64,000 nucleotides of DNA from Adiantum capillus-veneris (Eukaryota; Streptophyta; Polypodiopsida; Polypodiales; Pteridaceae). Below the pieces are notes generated by a model. That model was not told the DNA's origin and did not search any database. It worked only from the letters and a program-made list of their open reading frames with translations. Of this stretch, positions 37,749-49,461 are shown in pieces; the first letter of the stretch is position 1; each line of letters begins with the position of its first letter. A program made the position numbers and the translations under genes. The stretch is from assembly GCA_014529385.2 (NCBI GenBank), contig CM043952.1, positions 52,808,619-52,872,618 of the forward strand. Direction: 5' to 3'.

Positions 37749-38948
37749 CTTAGGGTTGCTTTCTATCCAGCCTTAGAAGATTGTTCTCAGCTTTCACCTT
37801 ATTTATATAAGCCTTTGCTGTGGTTGCCTTCAAAACTCCTTTTGTGTTACAACCCAATTGCCTAGCTAAAGTGGTCAATTGTGATGCCTTCATGCTTTCA
37901 ATGGTTGTACGCTCCTTTGCCAAGATCTCTTGTATTTGGGCTCTTCTCATTTCATTGCGGTGGCTTGTGTCACTTGCATCTTCAATGATAGTTTCATCTC
38001 TGTCACCTTTTGCAGGTGGTATTCTTCTTGTAAAGAACACCTTAGCTGACCAAACATCATTTTTCTGCTTCCAATACTCCATGATTTGTTTGTATTCACT
38101 ATCATTTGTCACTATAGGTTGTCCATAACGATTAGAAGCAATTAAATCACGCACATCCCTTCTCTCATCAAGCTGAATCAAGTATGGCAGTAGCTCCTCC
38201 AAGAGCATATTGTCAACCATCTTCTCAGCATCAAATTGTGGTGGAAAAATGCAATTGTTTTCTGGTGAAATACATCCCTCGTAAGGAGAGTCATCAATAA
38301 GCATTGTTCTTTGTGGATCACATTCAAACCCCATGGCAATTTTGGCTAGAGGCTTGAACATTGCCTCAACGTTTGGATTGTCGGGTCTAAACAATTTTTG
38401 AGTTTGAGCGGTGTAGCAAACATCTTGCGACCAAATTGCAAAGAAAGGCAATGTATCCTCAGCTAAGTTGTTTACTGCTGCAAGGATTTGATACACATTA
38501 TTCCTAGTAGCTGTCGACCAAATTGCAACATTAAACCTTTGTAAAATAGTCTTCAAGAATTGGATGCAACCTGGCCTGAGTATAATATACCTTTTTGAAT
38601 CCATTTGCACTGAGTTGTGGTGTGAGGATGGTTGAGGGGAACGTTTCAATAATAGACCATTTAAATCCAATATAATTGTAAGCATGGATTTCTCAACATC
38701 TACGCTACATGACGTAGTACCAATTGGCAATAGCTCGTGAGTGGACTTTTCAGTCTCTTTTGATGTATGTTGCATTTTTGAAGCATCGATTTCTTGGTTC
38801 TCATTATTGGAAGCTTGCTCAAGTTGCACAACACTAGACTCTAGTATAGAAATATCATCCATCTTGGGCACTTTAGAAACCATAGAATCTATGGATTCTA
38901 TAGTTGTTGACTGAACCATAGGAGCATTATCCATCCCAGTTTGTGAAT
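37749..38948 (-). CDS. terminal exon D: FCP1-like (HAD-type) phosphatase domain with SAP-like tail
   Basis: The exon begins after TTTTCTTAG at 38949 in phase 1 and ends with TAA at 37750-37752. It encodes about 399 residues. An acidic, Ser/Thr-rich linker of about 75 residues comes first. The FCP1/NLI-type core follows: motif 1 IILDLNGLLL, motif 2 VAIWSTATRNN, a conserved Lys in QKLFRPDNPN, and motif 3 TMLIDDSPYEG. The usual DxDx(T/V) is DxN here, so the acid/base Asp is missing while the nucleophile Asp and the DD pair remain. The last 50 residues (MKASQLTTLARQLGCNTKGV...) resemble a SAP-like DNA-binding helix pair. FCP1 relatives dephosphorylate the RNA polymerase II tail; the activity of this variant is unknown. 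Its phase fits exon B directly. Confidence 0.75.
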
Positions 38949-39590
38949 CTAAGAAAACACACACACAAATGGTATCTCAAAACCACTAGAATTTTATTCA
39001 CCATATTTATATGTAGAACTCCTAGTAAGAAATTTATTTAAGGTAAAGTCGTTGTTAGAATCCTTGCAACCATTTTCAGCATTCGTACACCAAACACCAC
39101 TTGTCTAAAATACAATCTACTAACTCAACATTTTCCATCCTACACTTTATTAAAGATGAGTACTTAAAGTGAAAACTAAAAGCCACCCTTGTTGAGGAAA
39201 CATGGATACAAGGTCCACCAAATGTCCAACCTAAACTATAAGAAAATAATTAGAGATTTGGCTTAGATTTGGATTCAAAGGCCACCACTTATTCAAGTAA
39301 GATAACTCCACTTGTTTAAGACAGTAATGTTTGAAGCCCCACCACTTGTCCAACCTAGACATTGAGTAAATTTTGGTAAGATTTATCACAAATCTAGAGT
39401 AGAATCAAGATTCTATGGCCAAGGTAGTCAAATATGTTAGACAACACACAAAGCATAAGAGCACTCTAGATTCTCGTTGAGCATAAACTAAACAATAATC
39501 AAATGTTATATTCACTTGAGATTTCATCCATGAAAAATGAAAATGATGCATGTACTTGAGATTTCCATCTATGTACAATACTTTACAATG
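38949..39590 (-). other. intron between the SET exon and the FCP1-like exon
   Basis: AT-rich, with isolated satellite boxes near 39210, 39280 and 39340 (for example ccccaccacttgtccaacct). No frame. It ends in the GTGTGTGTTTTCTTAG acceptor of exon D. Confidence 0.55.
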
Positions 39591-40147
39591 TCAAGTAAAG
39601 TTATAGTCAGCAAACAACTCTTCTCCTGCTTCAACTTGACAAATAGTCTCAATGCATACATGGCCATATTCTTCTGACTTGATGTGTGAAGAGGTGCATT
39701 TATGCCAAGGTGGAAAATTTGGATCAAATGTATAGCGTACGTTGGGACAGACATTTGTACTGTGAGAACTATTTATATAGCCCGACACGTTTCCTTCTTC
39801 TACACAACCAATAATGTATGATTGATCTTCCTCTTCTTCTATGTTTGGATCCTCTAGAAGAAAATATTTATAAGCTCTTGGAAATATTTTGCATATCTTT
39901 TTCGAGTCTTGAAATCTATACTTATGCCCTCCATAGTTTAGAATAGTCAAACCACTTTCCAGGGTAGTATGCACAAATAGCCCATAACCAGCTCCTTCAA
40001 TACATGAAAGTCGCACTTCAAAATCCACACCGTTAATATGGAAAATTACATCTTTGGGAATAGAAAAAGTTGGTGTCCCAAAAGGATCTTCATGCCAATC
40101 ATAGTGTGAAATACATCTAGTTTTTATATCACTTAACTCCTTTGTGT
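39591..40147 (-). CDS. terminal exon C: SET-domain module with its own stop
   Basis: The acceptor TTCTTCTTTTTGCAG precedes ACACAAAGGAG at 40147, and the frame (phase 1) runs 185 codons to TGA at 39591-39593. The product begins TKELSDIKTRCISHYDWHED. It then has the SET landmarks: GAGYGLFV near the start of the domain, GYINSSHSTNVCPNV in the place of the NHxCxPN cofactor-binding knot, and EAGEELFADYN matching the GEELxxDY end. SET domains transfer methyl groups to lysines, often on histones. No Cys-rich pre-SET or post-SET region is visible. No good donor precedes the stop, so this looks like a last exon. It would be an alternative to exon D. Confidence 0.75.
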
Positions 40148-42749
40148 CTGCAAAAAGAAGAAAATATTATGCATAAAATAATGACAATATCAAAGAAAGA
40201 TATCATTATTTTATAGTCCAATAGGTCCATTGTATGGAAGACTTACAGTGCCTCTTAATGGTGCCTCCAAGGTTTCCAAAAAATAAAATCATTGGAAAAA
40301 AAAGGCCACTGTGTCTCCAATCTATTGCCCATTTGAAGCATAGAGAGAACCAAGGTCCACCACTTGTCCAAGCTAGACATGGAGCATTGACACAAGATCC
40401 AACACTTATCCAAGAACCCTATAGTATATGTGGTAACATGGGATGCATTGATGCAACAAAAGTAGTCTAGCCTCCTCATCCATCTCTTTTTTCTTGTAGC
40501 CTAGAGGGATTAGTTTCAAGGTCTATCACTAGTCAAAAACTACACATAGAACATTGATACAAGGTTCCACCACATGTGAAACCTATCATCTCTAGTAGCA
40601 TGGATGGTTTGATATCAAGGTTCATCGCGTGTCCTACCTATACTCTATTGTAGCATATAGATTCGGGTTTGGTGGTACTACACTTGTCCAAACTTGGCTT
40701 GTTGTTGATATCTGGAGGTAATCAAGGGTCCTCCACTTGTCCAAGTTAGGCATATAAAACAATTGCAAGGTCCACCATGTGTACAACATATGATTGATTA
40801 TAGCATGCATGGTCTTATTTCATGGGCAACCATCTTCTCTCCAACATGTGTCCAACCTCGGCTCCATTGAAGCATGGAGAGAAGCAAGGTCCACCACTTA
40901 TCAAAGCTATAATTTTCTCCCAGTGCTTTCAAAACCCATAATACGTTGTACATGGGGGGGGGGGGGGGGATTCTTGTTTCAAGGTCCACCCCTTGGCTAA
41001 GATTGGTGGATCCATTGAAACATAAAGAGAAGCAAGCTCTACCATTTGTCCAAGCTAGGAGCCATTGAAACATGAAAACCCCATAATATGTTGTATACGG
41101 GGGGTGTTTTTCAAGGTCTACCACTTGTCTAAGCTATGGTCCATTGGAACATGGAGAGAAGCAAAGCTCCACCACTTTTCTAAGCTAGGATCCATTGAAA
41201 CATGGAGAGAAGCAAGCTCCATTGTTTGTCTAAGCTAGGCTCCATTGGAACATGGAGAAAACAAGCTCCACCACTTGCCTATTATTGCATAGAGATTCTG
41301 GTTTGAAGTTCCACCACTTGTCCAACCTTGCCTTCATGTATGGAGATAATCAAGAGTGCAATGCTTCTCTAAGCTAGGGACATAAAAGAGTTTCAAGGTC
41401 CACTACATATACGATCTATGATGGGTTGTAGCATGGGAGGTTTCATTTTAAGGTTGACCACTTCTCCAGCTCCACTTGTCCAACCTCAGATCCATTGAAG
41501 AATGGAGAATAAAGGTGTACCAACTCTCCAAAATAGGCAAGACAATCTCTATAAAACCCATGAATTGTTAATATATGCTATGCTGTGGAGTTTTGTTTGA
41601 AGTTCCACTCCTTATCCAAGCTACAATCCATTGAAGCATGGAACTAAGTAAGATATATCTCTAGTCCAAGATAGGATCCATTGAAACATAGAGAGAATCA
41701 AGGTCCACCACTTGTCCAAGCTATGCATGGGTAATTGATATAAGGACCACTACGTTTTCACCTATACTATGCTCTATCATGGATGGTTTCATATCCCACC
41801 AATTTTCCAACCTATTTAGTAGGTTGTATTATGGGGGTTTGGTTTCAAGGTACTTCACTTGTCTAAGGTGGGTTCCATTGAACCATGGAGAGAAACTATG
41901 TCTACCACTTGTCCGAAATATGCTCCTTTAAAACATAAAAACAAGGTCCACCACTTGTCCAAGCTAAAGTTTCTCTCCATTGAAGCATGGAGAGAAACAA
42001 GGTCTACCACATGTCCAAAATATGCTCCATTGAAACATAAAAGCAAGGTCCACCACTTGTCCAAGCTAATATAACAAATGGGTGTTGGTTACACGGTGTA
42101 CCACACTTGTCTAAACTAGTCTTCATGCAAGGTCTACCACATGTCCAAGCTATATGAGCTTGTTTTGAAGGTCTACCACACCTCTTGAAATTAGGATCCA
42201 TGTAAGGTCCACCTTTTGTCAAGCTATGCATTTAATGAGTACTAAAACTAAGTAAATTGCAGTACTTAAATACCTTTCCAAGCTCATTAAGATTTTGGTC
42301 TCTAAGGCCGGCCACCACCACATGTCTAATCTATGCTCTAATTGATTACTTATGCTAGTTCTCAAAGTCCAAACATAAGCTCCCTTCTAGCAAGGTTAGT
42401 TTAAATTTAGGCTCCAGCACCTGTCTAAGCTAGGTTCAATTTATGAAGCATCACCATTTAACCATGCTACGATCTAGTGTATCATATCAAGGGGGTATTG
42501 ATAAAAGGTCCAAAACTTATTGAGTTCAAGCTCTTAAGTAATTAAGTCTTTGTGAGTATTAAATGTTATAGTTTTAGTCTACAGATCCACCATTCAAAAA
42601 CTCAAGTAATTTACTATTTACATTCAAACCTTGAATGCTTGAGATAAAAAATACAAACTCAATCAATACTATATAAAGCAAAATCTAACATTAAGAGTAT
42701 CAAATCAGTAACAAGAAACACTAACATGCACAAGAAACTCAAAACATAC
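40148..42749 (-). other. 2.6-kb intron filled with satellite repeats
   Basis: The donor is ACAC^GTATGT at 42749 and the acceptor TTTTTGCAG at 40148. Between about 40330 and 42240 it carries satellite boxes in the orientation ggtccaccacttgtccaa, a run of about 13 G near 40956, and pairs such as tccattgaaacatggagagaag. The ends of the intron are plain AT-rich sequence. Confidence 0.7.
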
Positions 42750-44130
42750 GTGTCTCCATTTCCAAAAAGTCCTCCATTGACAGAGGATGGTGTTGTTGTT
42801 GTTCTTCTTCTCTTTGTGGAGAGCACTCCTCTGTAACAGGCACAATGTCACCTGATTGCGAAGTGGATTGTTGAAGTCCAACCCATTTTTCTATATCTTC
42901 ATGAGACTTAACAAAGTCTAGCAGCATGGTCTCCACGCTTTTTGCCTCCTCCACACTATCAATTAAGCAGATAACTTCTTTTTTCTGTTGTATTCCTTCT
43001 TGTGCAACCAAGGAGCCATCACCAAAAACATCAACAAGCTTGCGGTCTTCAAAACAATATGTACGAATGTAGTGCTTGACCAAAGCTCTTTTTTTGGCCT
43101 CCAAATATTGCAACTCTGACATATCGTTATCTGCTACTTGAAGAAGAGAACAATCAATTGGCATGGGATGTTCCTCTGATCTTCTTCTCAGGTCTTCAAA
43201 TGCATTGCCTTGTCCCAAGAAGGCAATAACTGTTAGGAATTGAATTGCTCCTTTGCAAGGAGCTGATGGAAAGTGATGCAATGCACCACAACAATGGTAG
43301 CTCAGATTATCTCCCATGGCGTGAAAGGCACATTGCAATTTTGTGAAGTTAGTGAAATCCACAAATGCAAGAAAGAAAAATCCAGGATTTGTTGACCCTC
43401 TAGCAATAGCCAAGATCCCATCCAAAGCATTGTTAAATGTCTCCTCACTCCACTTCAAATTGCCTCCAACGTTTTTTGTCATATCTAAAACACATAAGCC
43501 AATAGGCACTTTATTATTGAAGTGGCGCATCAAGTAGAGATTGCCTTCCATTTGTAGGCTCACCACATAGATTGACCATGGCAAATCTCTAGGCTCAATT
43601 TTCTCCTTTTGAAGGTGAATTGCCCATTGCATGTATTTTATTGCTCCATCTGGAAAAGCCATTTTCTTTGTTCCACGCGTCAAACTAGATCTGATCCATT
43701 CCTCGCATAGCATTAAATTTTTTTTATAAACAACATCATTGATGTTATACATTTTGACCACCTCCTCCCAGTCTTTACATGGTGAAGACTCATTCAAATT
43801 GTTGAAGCCTTCAAGAAGTGCATCTTGAATCAATTTGTCTTGCTTCAACTGCTTGATTCGATCATACATGTCAGTTGCATCACCATCCTTTGCACTCTTT
43901 GACAGTAAAATCTTCTCATCTCTAATCTCTTCTTGAATAGTCTTTACCTCTGATTCCTCAAGGCCACAAAGGTATCTAAATACAATTTTTGGGGGTTTCT
44001 TATTCTCCTCTTCTAGATTTTCAATGATTTCTATCCAGCAATCATAAACTAAATCAGAGTACGTGACCATGTGTGCCTGTTTAGCAATCCAACTTGCTGC
44101 TGCACTCATTCTTGCCAATCGAAGAAAAGC
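42750..44130 (-). CDS. exon B: degenerate DNA N4/N6-methyltransferase-like region
   Basis: The acceptor TTTCTTTTTAG ends at 44131; the exon starts GCTTTTCTTCGATTGG in phase 0 and ends ...GAGACAC^GTATGT at 42750, 460 codons plus one base, with no stop. An N-terminal helical, charged half (to about residue 200) precedes a part that follows the beta-class methylase order. It has IGLCVLDMTKNVGG where active enzymes have DPPY, then WSEETFNNALDGIL, a FFFLAFVD strand, and later EDRKLVDVFGDGSLVAQEG, a DPFxGxG-like cofactor motif. Catalytic DPPY is absent (DMTK), so enzyme activity is doubtful. The Gln/Glu-rich tail leads into the alternative exons. Bacterial and phage ParB-methylase fusions have the same domain order; descent from one is inference. 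Confidence 0.65.
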
Positions 44131-44214
44131 CTAAAAAGAAATAGAGAAATAATTAAACTATTGAGCAAGATTTGTTAATTAAACACTATCAAAAAGACAA
44201 AGAAAATAACTTAC
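44131..44214 (-). other. 84-bp intron between exons A and B
   Basis: The donor GAT^GTAAGTTATTTTC at 44214 and the acceptor TCTATTTCTTTTTAG at 44131 are both strong plant-type sites. Both flanking exons are in phase 0, joining ...SRAGWD to AFLRLARMSAAAS. Confidence 0.8.
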
Positions 44215-45407
44215 ATCCCATCCGGCACGAGATGCATGTCCCTCTGCAATTCCACTTGCTGCCTTTGGTGGTCGTCCTGAGAAGATCCATTGACTCCATA
44301 AATGTCTCAATATTTGGCTGTAAGGTTGCTTGACATACAATGCCTGAGCCTCCTCATTTGCAATGGCAGATATAGCAGTTGCAACAAATGGAGGAGCATT
44401 CACAACAATGCGAGCCTTTCTAAATTTATACACGCTAATCAGTCTTTCAAAGATCTCTTTGTTGTTTTGTTCATTGTGAAGCAAAACTTTTGTAGCATAG
44501 ATTGAATGCTGCCCATCAAGAATCCAATAATGATAATCTTAAATTTTTTTCTCCTCTACCTCTTCTACTACCAAAGGAGTCCCCTTCTTTGATTTTGCAT
44601 TTCGAACAGGCATCAAATATGCACATGCTGCAGGCTTGGTCGTACTCCGTGAAAATCCAAATAACACACTTTCAGCGTGTTTTTTATCCATAATACGTGC
44701 ATTATACTGATCAGGAGCAAGCCAAAAATTTTGAATAGGGATATCAAATTCCCTATATTGGAAAGGAAAATAATTTATGTACTTATTCATTCCACCTGTA
44801 TCTTATTCTTGTCCTTTCATGGCCTCAGCTTCTAAAACATCTAGATCCACAATTCTCATCTTTGACATTGAACCCTCTGTTGATGAGGATGCCAAAGATG
44901 CCTTGTCTACATCCAAAATGGAGCTAGTTCGCTTAGCTTCTACTTTCTGCACTTTTGCTTGCTTCTTTGTGGATGGTGGTCATGAAGCTTTCACCTTTTT
45001 TTGTTGTAGTGTGGCAATGATGGAGCTTTGAAGTTGATCTGCTGTGATATTTGAATTTGATTCTGCAAACTTCCATCCTCGAGAAAACATTGTCTCTTCT
45101 TTGTTTCTAGACATGCGCTCCAATGCATATGCTCCTGGAGATAGTTGAAATTCTAGATTCATTGGAACTAGAATGTCAATGCATTCCACCTCTGGATGAC
45201 TATCAACTACAGAAACAGATGCTTCCACAACTTGTCCAACATCTTCAAACAAGCTGTCATTCTCCTTTTTGGCAATAAATAGATGCACCTTATGAAATTG
45301 TGCACCCTCTATACCATGTATGTCCAAATACCATTTCCTAAGATCATTGCAAGTATAGTCAACTGAGACAGCAACCCTTGCAACCTGTTTTTTTGGAGCC
45401 ATCTTTC
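44215..45407 (-). pseudogene. exon A: N-terminal region and ParB-like domain, with three in-frame stops
   Basis: The acceptor TTTTTTTTGTTTCAG precedes GAAAGATGGCTCCAAAAAAACAG; translation would start at ATG 45402-45400 (MAPKKQVARVAVS). One frame of 396 codons reaches the donor at 44214. The first 140 residues are unassigned. A Lys-rich linker follows. The ParB-like domain, about residues 200-360, starts with FDIPIQNFWLAPDQYNAR, continues with HAESVLFGF and PAACAYLMPV, then YWILDGQHSIYATK, equivalent to the ParB GERR/DGQHR box. ParB-like domains bind or cut nucleic acid, or act in nucleotide-dependent partitioning. The frame contains TGA at 44980-44982, TAA at 44803-44805 and TAA at 44539-44541. 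All could come from CGA or CAA by C-to-T change. This copy is probably a pseudogene. Confidence 0.65.
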
Positions 45408-45479
45408 CTGAAACAAAAAAAACCAAATGTTATTTTAACATATACTTTTTTGTAATGGATTAAGTTTGTGTGAATACAA

Positions 45480-46761
45480 GTTCCACCACTTGTTCAAGCT
45501 AGATCTAAGCAAGTATACATAGTGATCATTTAAGCTAGTAAACTAAGGGAAGGGAAAAGTAAGGTCCACCACTTGTCCAAGCTCAGCTCTAGACAACATG
45601 GAGAGATTCGAGGTCTACTAATTGTCTAATATAGGCTAACTATATTGAAACATAGAGAGAAGCAAAGGTCCACCACTTGTCCAATCTAGGGTCCATTGAA
45701 ACATGGAGAGAAGGATGCTCCACCATTTGTCCAAAATAGGCTCCATTGAAACATGAAGAGAAGCAAGATGCACCATGTCTTTGAGATGCTAGGCTCCATT
45801 GAAATACCTTAAACCCATGATATTTTGTATATGTGGGGTTTAAATTCAAGGTCCACCACTTGTCCAACCTATTATCCCTAGTAGCATGAGTGGTTTGGTC
45901 TCAAGATTCACCACTTTTCCACTCTATGTCATTATATTAAGAAGATCTGGGTGTTAAGGTCCACCACTTGTCCAACCTATAAGGCTACATCTTAAATGGT
46001 ATTATTTACCACCACTTGGAATGCACATGATGGGTTTTACATAGGGGTATGGTTCCAAGGTCCACCACTTGTCCAAGCTAACTCTATTGAAACATAGAGA
46101 GAATCAAAGGTCCACCACTTGTCCAAGCTAGGCTCCATTGAAACATGGAGAGAAGGATGCTCCACCATTTGTCCAAGCCAGGTTTGATTGAAACATGAAG
46201 AGAAGCAAGCTGCACCATGTCTCCAAAATGCTAGGCTCCATTGAAATATCTTAAACCCATGATATTTCGTACATGGGGGGTTTACATTCAAGGTCCACCA
46301 CTTGTCCAACCTATTATCACTAGTAGCATGAGTGGTTTGATGTCAAGATTCACCACTTTTCCACTCTATGTCATTATATTAAGAAGATCTGGGTGTTAAG
46401 GTCCACCACTTGTCCAACCTATAAGGCTATATCTTAAAGGGTATTCTTTCTCACCACTTGGAATGACCATGATACATGGGGGTTTGGTTCCAAGTTCCAC
46501 CACTTGTCCAAGCTAACTCTATTGAAACATAGAGAGAAGCAAAGGTCTACCACTTGTCTAAGCTAGGGTCCATTGAAACATGGAGAGAAGGATGCTCCAA
46601 CATTTGTCCAAGATAGGCTCCATTGAAACATGAAGAGAAGCAAGCTGCACCGTGTCTCCAAGATGCTAAGATCCATTGAAATACCTTAAACCCACGATAT
46701 TTTGTACATGGGGAGTTTACATTCAAGGTCCACCACTTGTCCAACCTATTATCTCTAGTAG
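45480..46761 (-). repeat. satellite block upstream of the gene (ggtccaccacttgtccaa orientation)
   Basis: Three units of about 0.45 kb (starts near 45540, 45960 and 46400) have the full landmark order: box ggtccaccacttgtccaag, box tccattgaaacatggagagaag, caccatgtctccaagatgctaggctcc, catggggrgtttacattcaagg, gtagcatgagtggtttg and cactctatgtcattatattaag. The block is cut at 46761 by the insertion of the gypsy element and resumes at 59082. Confidence 0.93.
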
Positions 46762-49433
46762 TGAGGCGGTCCGGGGCGGGCAACAAGAAGAGTGGCCTCT
46801 AGACACCCTTCAAGGCTCCCGTGCTGCTCAATGGGGCTGGGGCACAACACAACACAAACCAAAACAACAAACCCACCGCCAAATCCCAACTACACAAGGG
46901 GCACCACCTAGTTTAAGAGCGAACTAGGACGCAAAAGAGGAGAATCGTTAGAGCAACCCACAAACAAGCAAGGAATTTACACTAACCCTAACACCAATGG
47001 AATACTCTCACACACTAAAACACGAGAGAGGGAGATAGAGAGAGAGAGAGAGAGATAGTGCTCGGGCTGCTTTGAAATGTATCGGCGATGATCAAGCAAA
47101 CACAACTATATATTTAAGAAAGAGAGAGAAAGGGGGAGGGGGTGCTTGTTGCATTAATACCTTCTTACAAATCTGTCATGACAAATCAAAGTGAGATTAG
47201 TACTTGTTCAACATAGCTTGCGTAAATTTCACCACAACACATCACTAGAAAAGCCACCCCAATCACTGTCTTAAGGCCAAGGGAGTCCTCTCCACCCTGT
47301 CGCCCTCTTACAGTATGTGGGATTTATGGCTAGATTGATGACAACACCAGAGACAAGCTATCAAGAACTTAAAAAAAACCAAGACACTTACGCATCATTG
47401 TTGTCCATTACTTCACGTTGGAAGGGAGACAAAATATCCAAGATTAGTCCAAATCCACCCTCCTTGATTCAGCGAATGTTGGGCTTACACTAGTAGGAGA
47501 AATGATAGATTTCCTACTCTCAATTGAATGATCACTCTCTCTCTTACAATGGCATAGATTTCCCTTGCTAATCCCCTATTACAACACATGCACATGCATA
47601 AGACAATGAGCTTCCACTCAAGAGCTCCTTCTAGAGAGGTTGAGCTTGGCTTCTCAAGCTATAGCATAGTGCTCTTGCTTATGGCTTCCCCTTTGTGCTA
47701 GCTACACCCTCCTTTTATAGCAATTTTGAAGGCTAGGGTTACTCCTCTAACCATGGTTGGGTTAGATTTTCAGCAATTTATCTAATTTCTTTTGCTTGGA
47801 ATTATCAAGAAGTTGGTGAGGAAAGAGAGAGGAGAGAAATGGAGGTGATAGGACTTTTCATAGTGGGTTAGTGTTAGTAGAGTTAGTATTAATTTACAAA
47901 GGGAATTGGATATTTACAATGGGAGTATCCATGTAGGATACAAATAAGGAAGAAAAAAACTCTTAAGAGGTAAGAAAAGGTGGCTTTCTTACAAGGTTGA
48001 TGCTCCAAGTGTCTTGAGTAGGGCCGACTTTGACGCTTGTTGACGGTCCACTAGCTTTGACGGTACATTTCTTCTCCACTCTTGACCTTCCTTGAGAGAC
48101 AAGGTAATTGAAGCTGAGTAATCAACCACCATGATGCTGTCTTTTAAGAGAAGAGGATGAATTTTGTGGTTTTTTTATAGATATGGGTAAATTGGAGGAG
48201 GAAAAATGAGACTAGGTGGTCAATTTTTGAATGGAATTGTGTGTGGGAGGTATGAGTTCACCATGGTTTCTCTTATTCTTCAAGGTTGAGGAGAAGGTGA
48301 GTAGTGTGCAGAGAGGAGTGGTGAGAAAGATGGGGATGATGAGTGGAGGAGTGTGTGTGAAAGAGGAAAATGATAAAGTGGAAGAGAGAGTGTGGCTGCA
48401 TAGCATGGGAAAACTGGGGTCCACTAAAAAAATCATAGCTCACAGCTCGTAGCTCAAAAAAATATGAAAAAATTTGAGGCAAAAGTTCAGCCCACGAGCT
48501 ACAACTTTTGTTTGTATCACCTTTTCAAATTCGGAGAGCAAGTGAACTTTAAAAATTCAGCAAAACCAACCGTTTTTTTCCACTGCAAGGTCCTTGTGGG
48601 GTCCTTCTTTGGATGATTCTTTTGAATACCTCCAAGAGTGAGCCCTCCATAGTGCATGTATGCATGCCACCTACCCTTGACCTTATTTGGTAGGTCTATA
48701 ATTGAAGATATGGTTGAGATTAGGATATAAGTGGATAGTACAACTAAGAAAATCAAATATTGAGGGGTCTAAAAAATATGTACATGTCAAATATAAATAA
48801 TATAGGTGGAAAAATATAAAGGGGTCAAAATAAATCTCTCTCATTATAAGTCTACCATAAAAAGATGAATATTTTTGGTGGTCTAATTTATGAGAGTAAT
48901 AGAGAATATATGTAGGAAGGAAAAAATCACAATAGTGAAAAAAATATACACATAAATAGAACTAGTTTTTTTGGATTTTTGTTGGGATGGAGTTACACAA
49001 AATATAAGAGAAGCTTACATGAAAATATTTCTATATGGAATAAAGAGTATGAAAAATGGTAAGAAAAAATTGTGGTAATGGTGAGGCAATGTACAGAGCA
49101 TAAATAACACACACCTAGGTAGAAATATTTAAATAAATACCAAAATAATTATGAAAAAATCTTTTATTTAGGCCCTATATACAAAGAAATATTTACATAT
49201 GCATGGGCCATAATATACTTATATTTTTTATTTTTATTTTTTTTTATTTTTTTGGCTCAACTAGCCCAATGAGTAGCTAATTGAGGGGTTTTGAAGAAGA
49301 TATGGGAAAAGTCCCGTGTCTCACGCACGCCTATGTACAGTGAAATGGTAGGGATAGCCACAGTGTTTGGGTGATTTTGGTAGGGTGAGGTAACTCATTG
49401 TGGCAATTACAAAGAGCCGAAAAACGGCTATCA
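46762..49433 (-). repeat. left (3') LTR of the young gypsy element
   Basis: 2672 bp, nearly identical to the right LTR. It contains a GA run near 47030-47057 and an AT-rich half toward its right end. Short frames inside it recur in the other LTR only because the LTRs are copies. Confidence 0.96.
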
Positions 49434-49450
49434 TTAGCCCTCCCCCTGGA
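49434..49450 (-). other. polypurine tract of the young gypsy element
   Basis: The element strand reads CCAGGGGGAGGGCTAA directly before the LTR start TGATAGCC. Confidence 0.8.
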
Positions 49451-49461
49451 TGATGGTATAT

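Noticed and set aside
37749-40147. SET exon and FCP1-like exon as consecutive exons of a single protein
   Set aside because: The SET exon ends in its own stop with no good donor before it, while both exons accept the phase left by exon B. Alternative ends fit better, though separate genes are not excluded.
44215-45402. Stops removed by U-to-C RNA editing, as in fern organelles
   Set aside because: All three stops would be editable, but that editing is known only from plastids and mitochondria. This locus has spliceosomal introns and nuclear retroelements around it.
48212-48756. Small frames inside the left LTR of the young gypsy element, repeated at 57861-58405
   Set aside because: The duplication comes from the two LTRs being copies; the frames show no family features and overlap on both strands.
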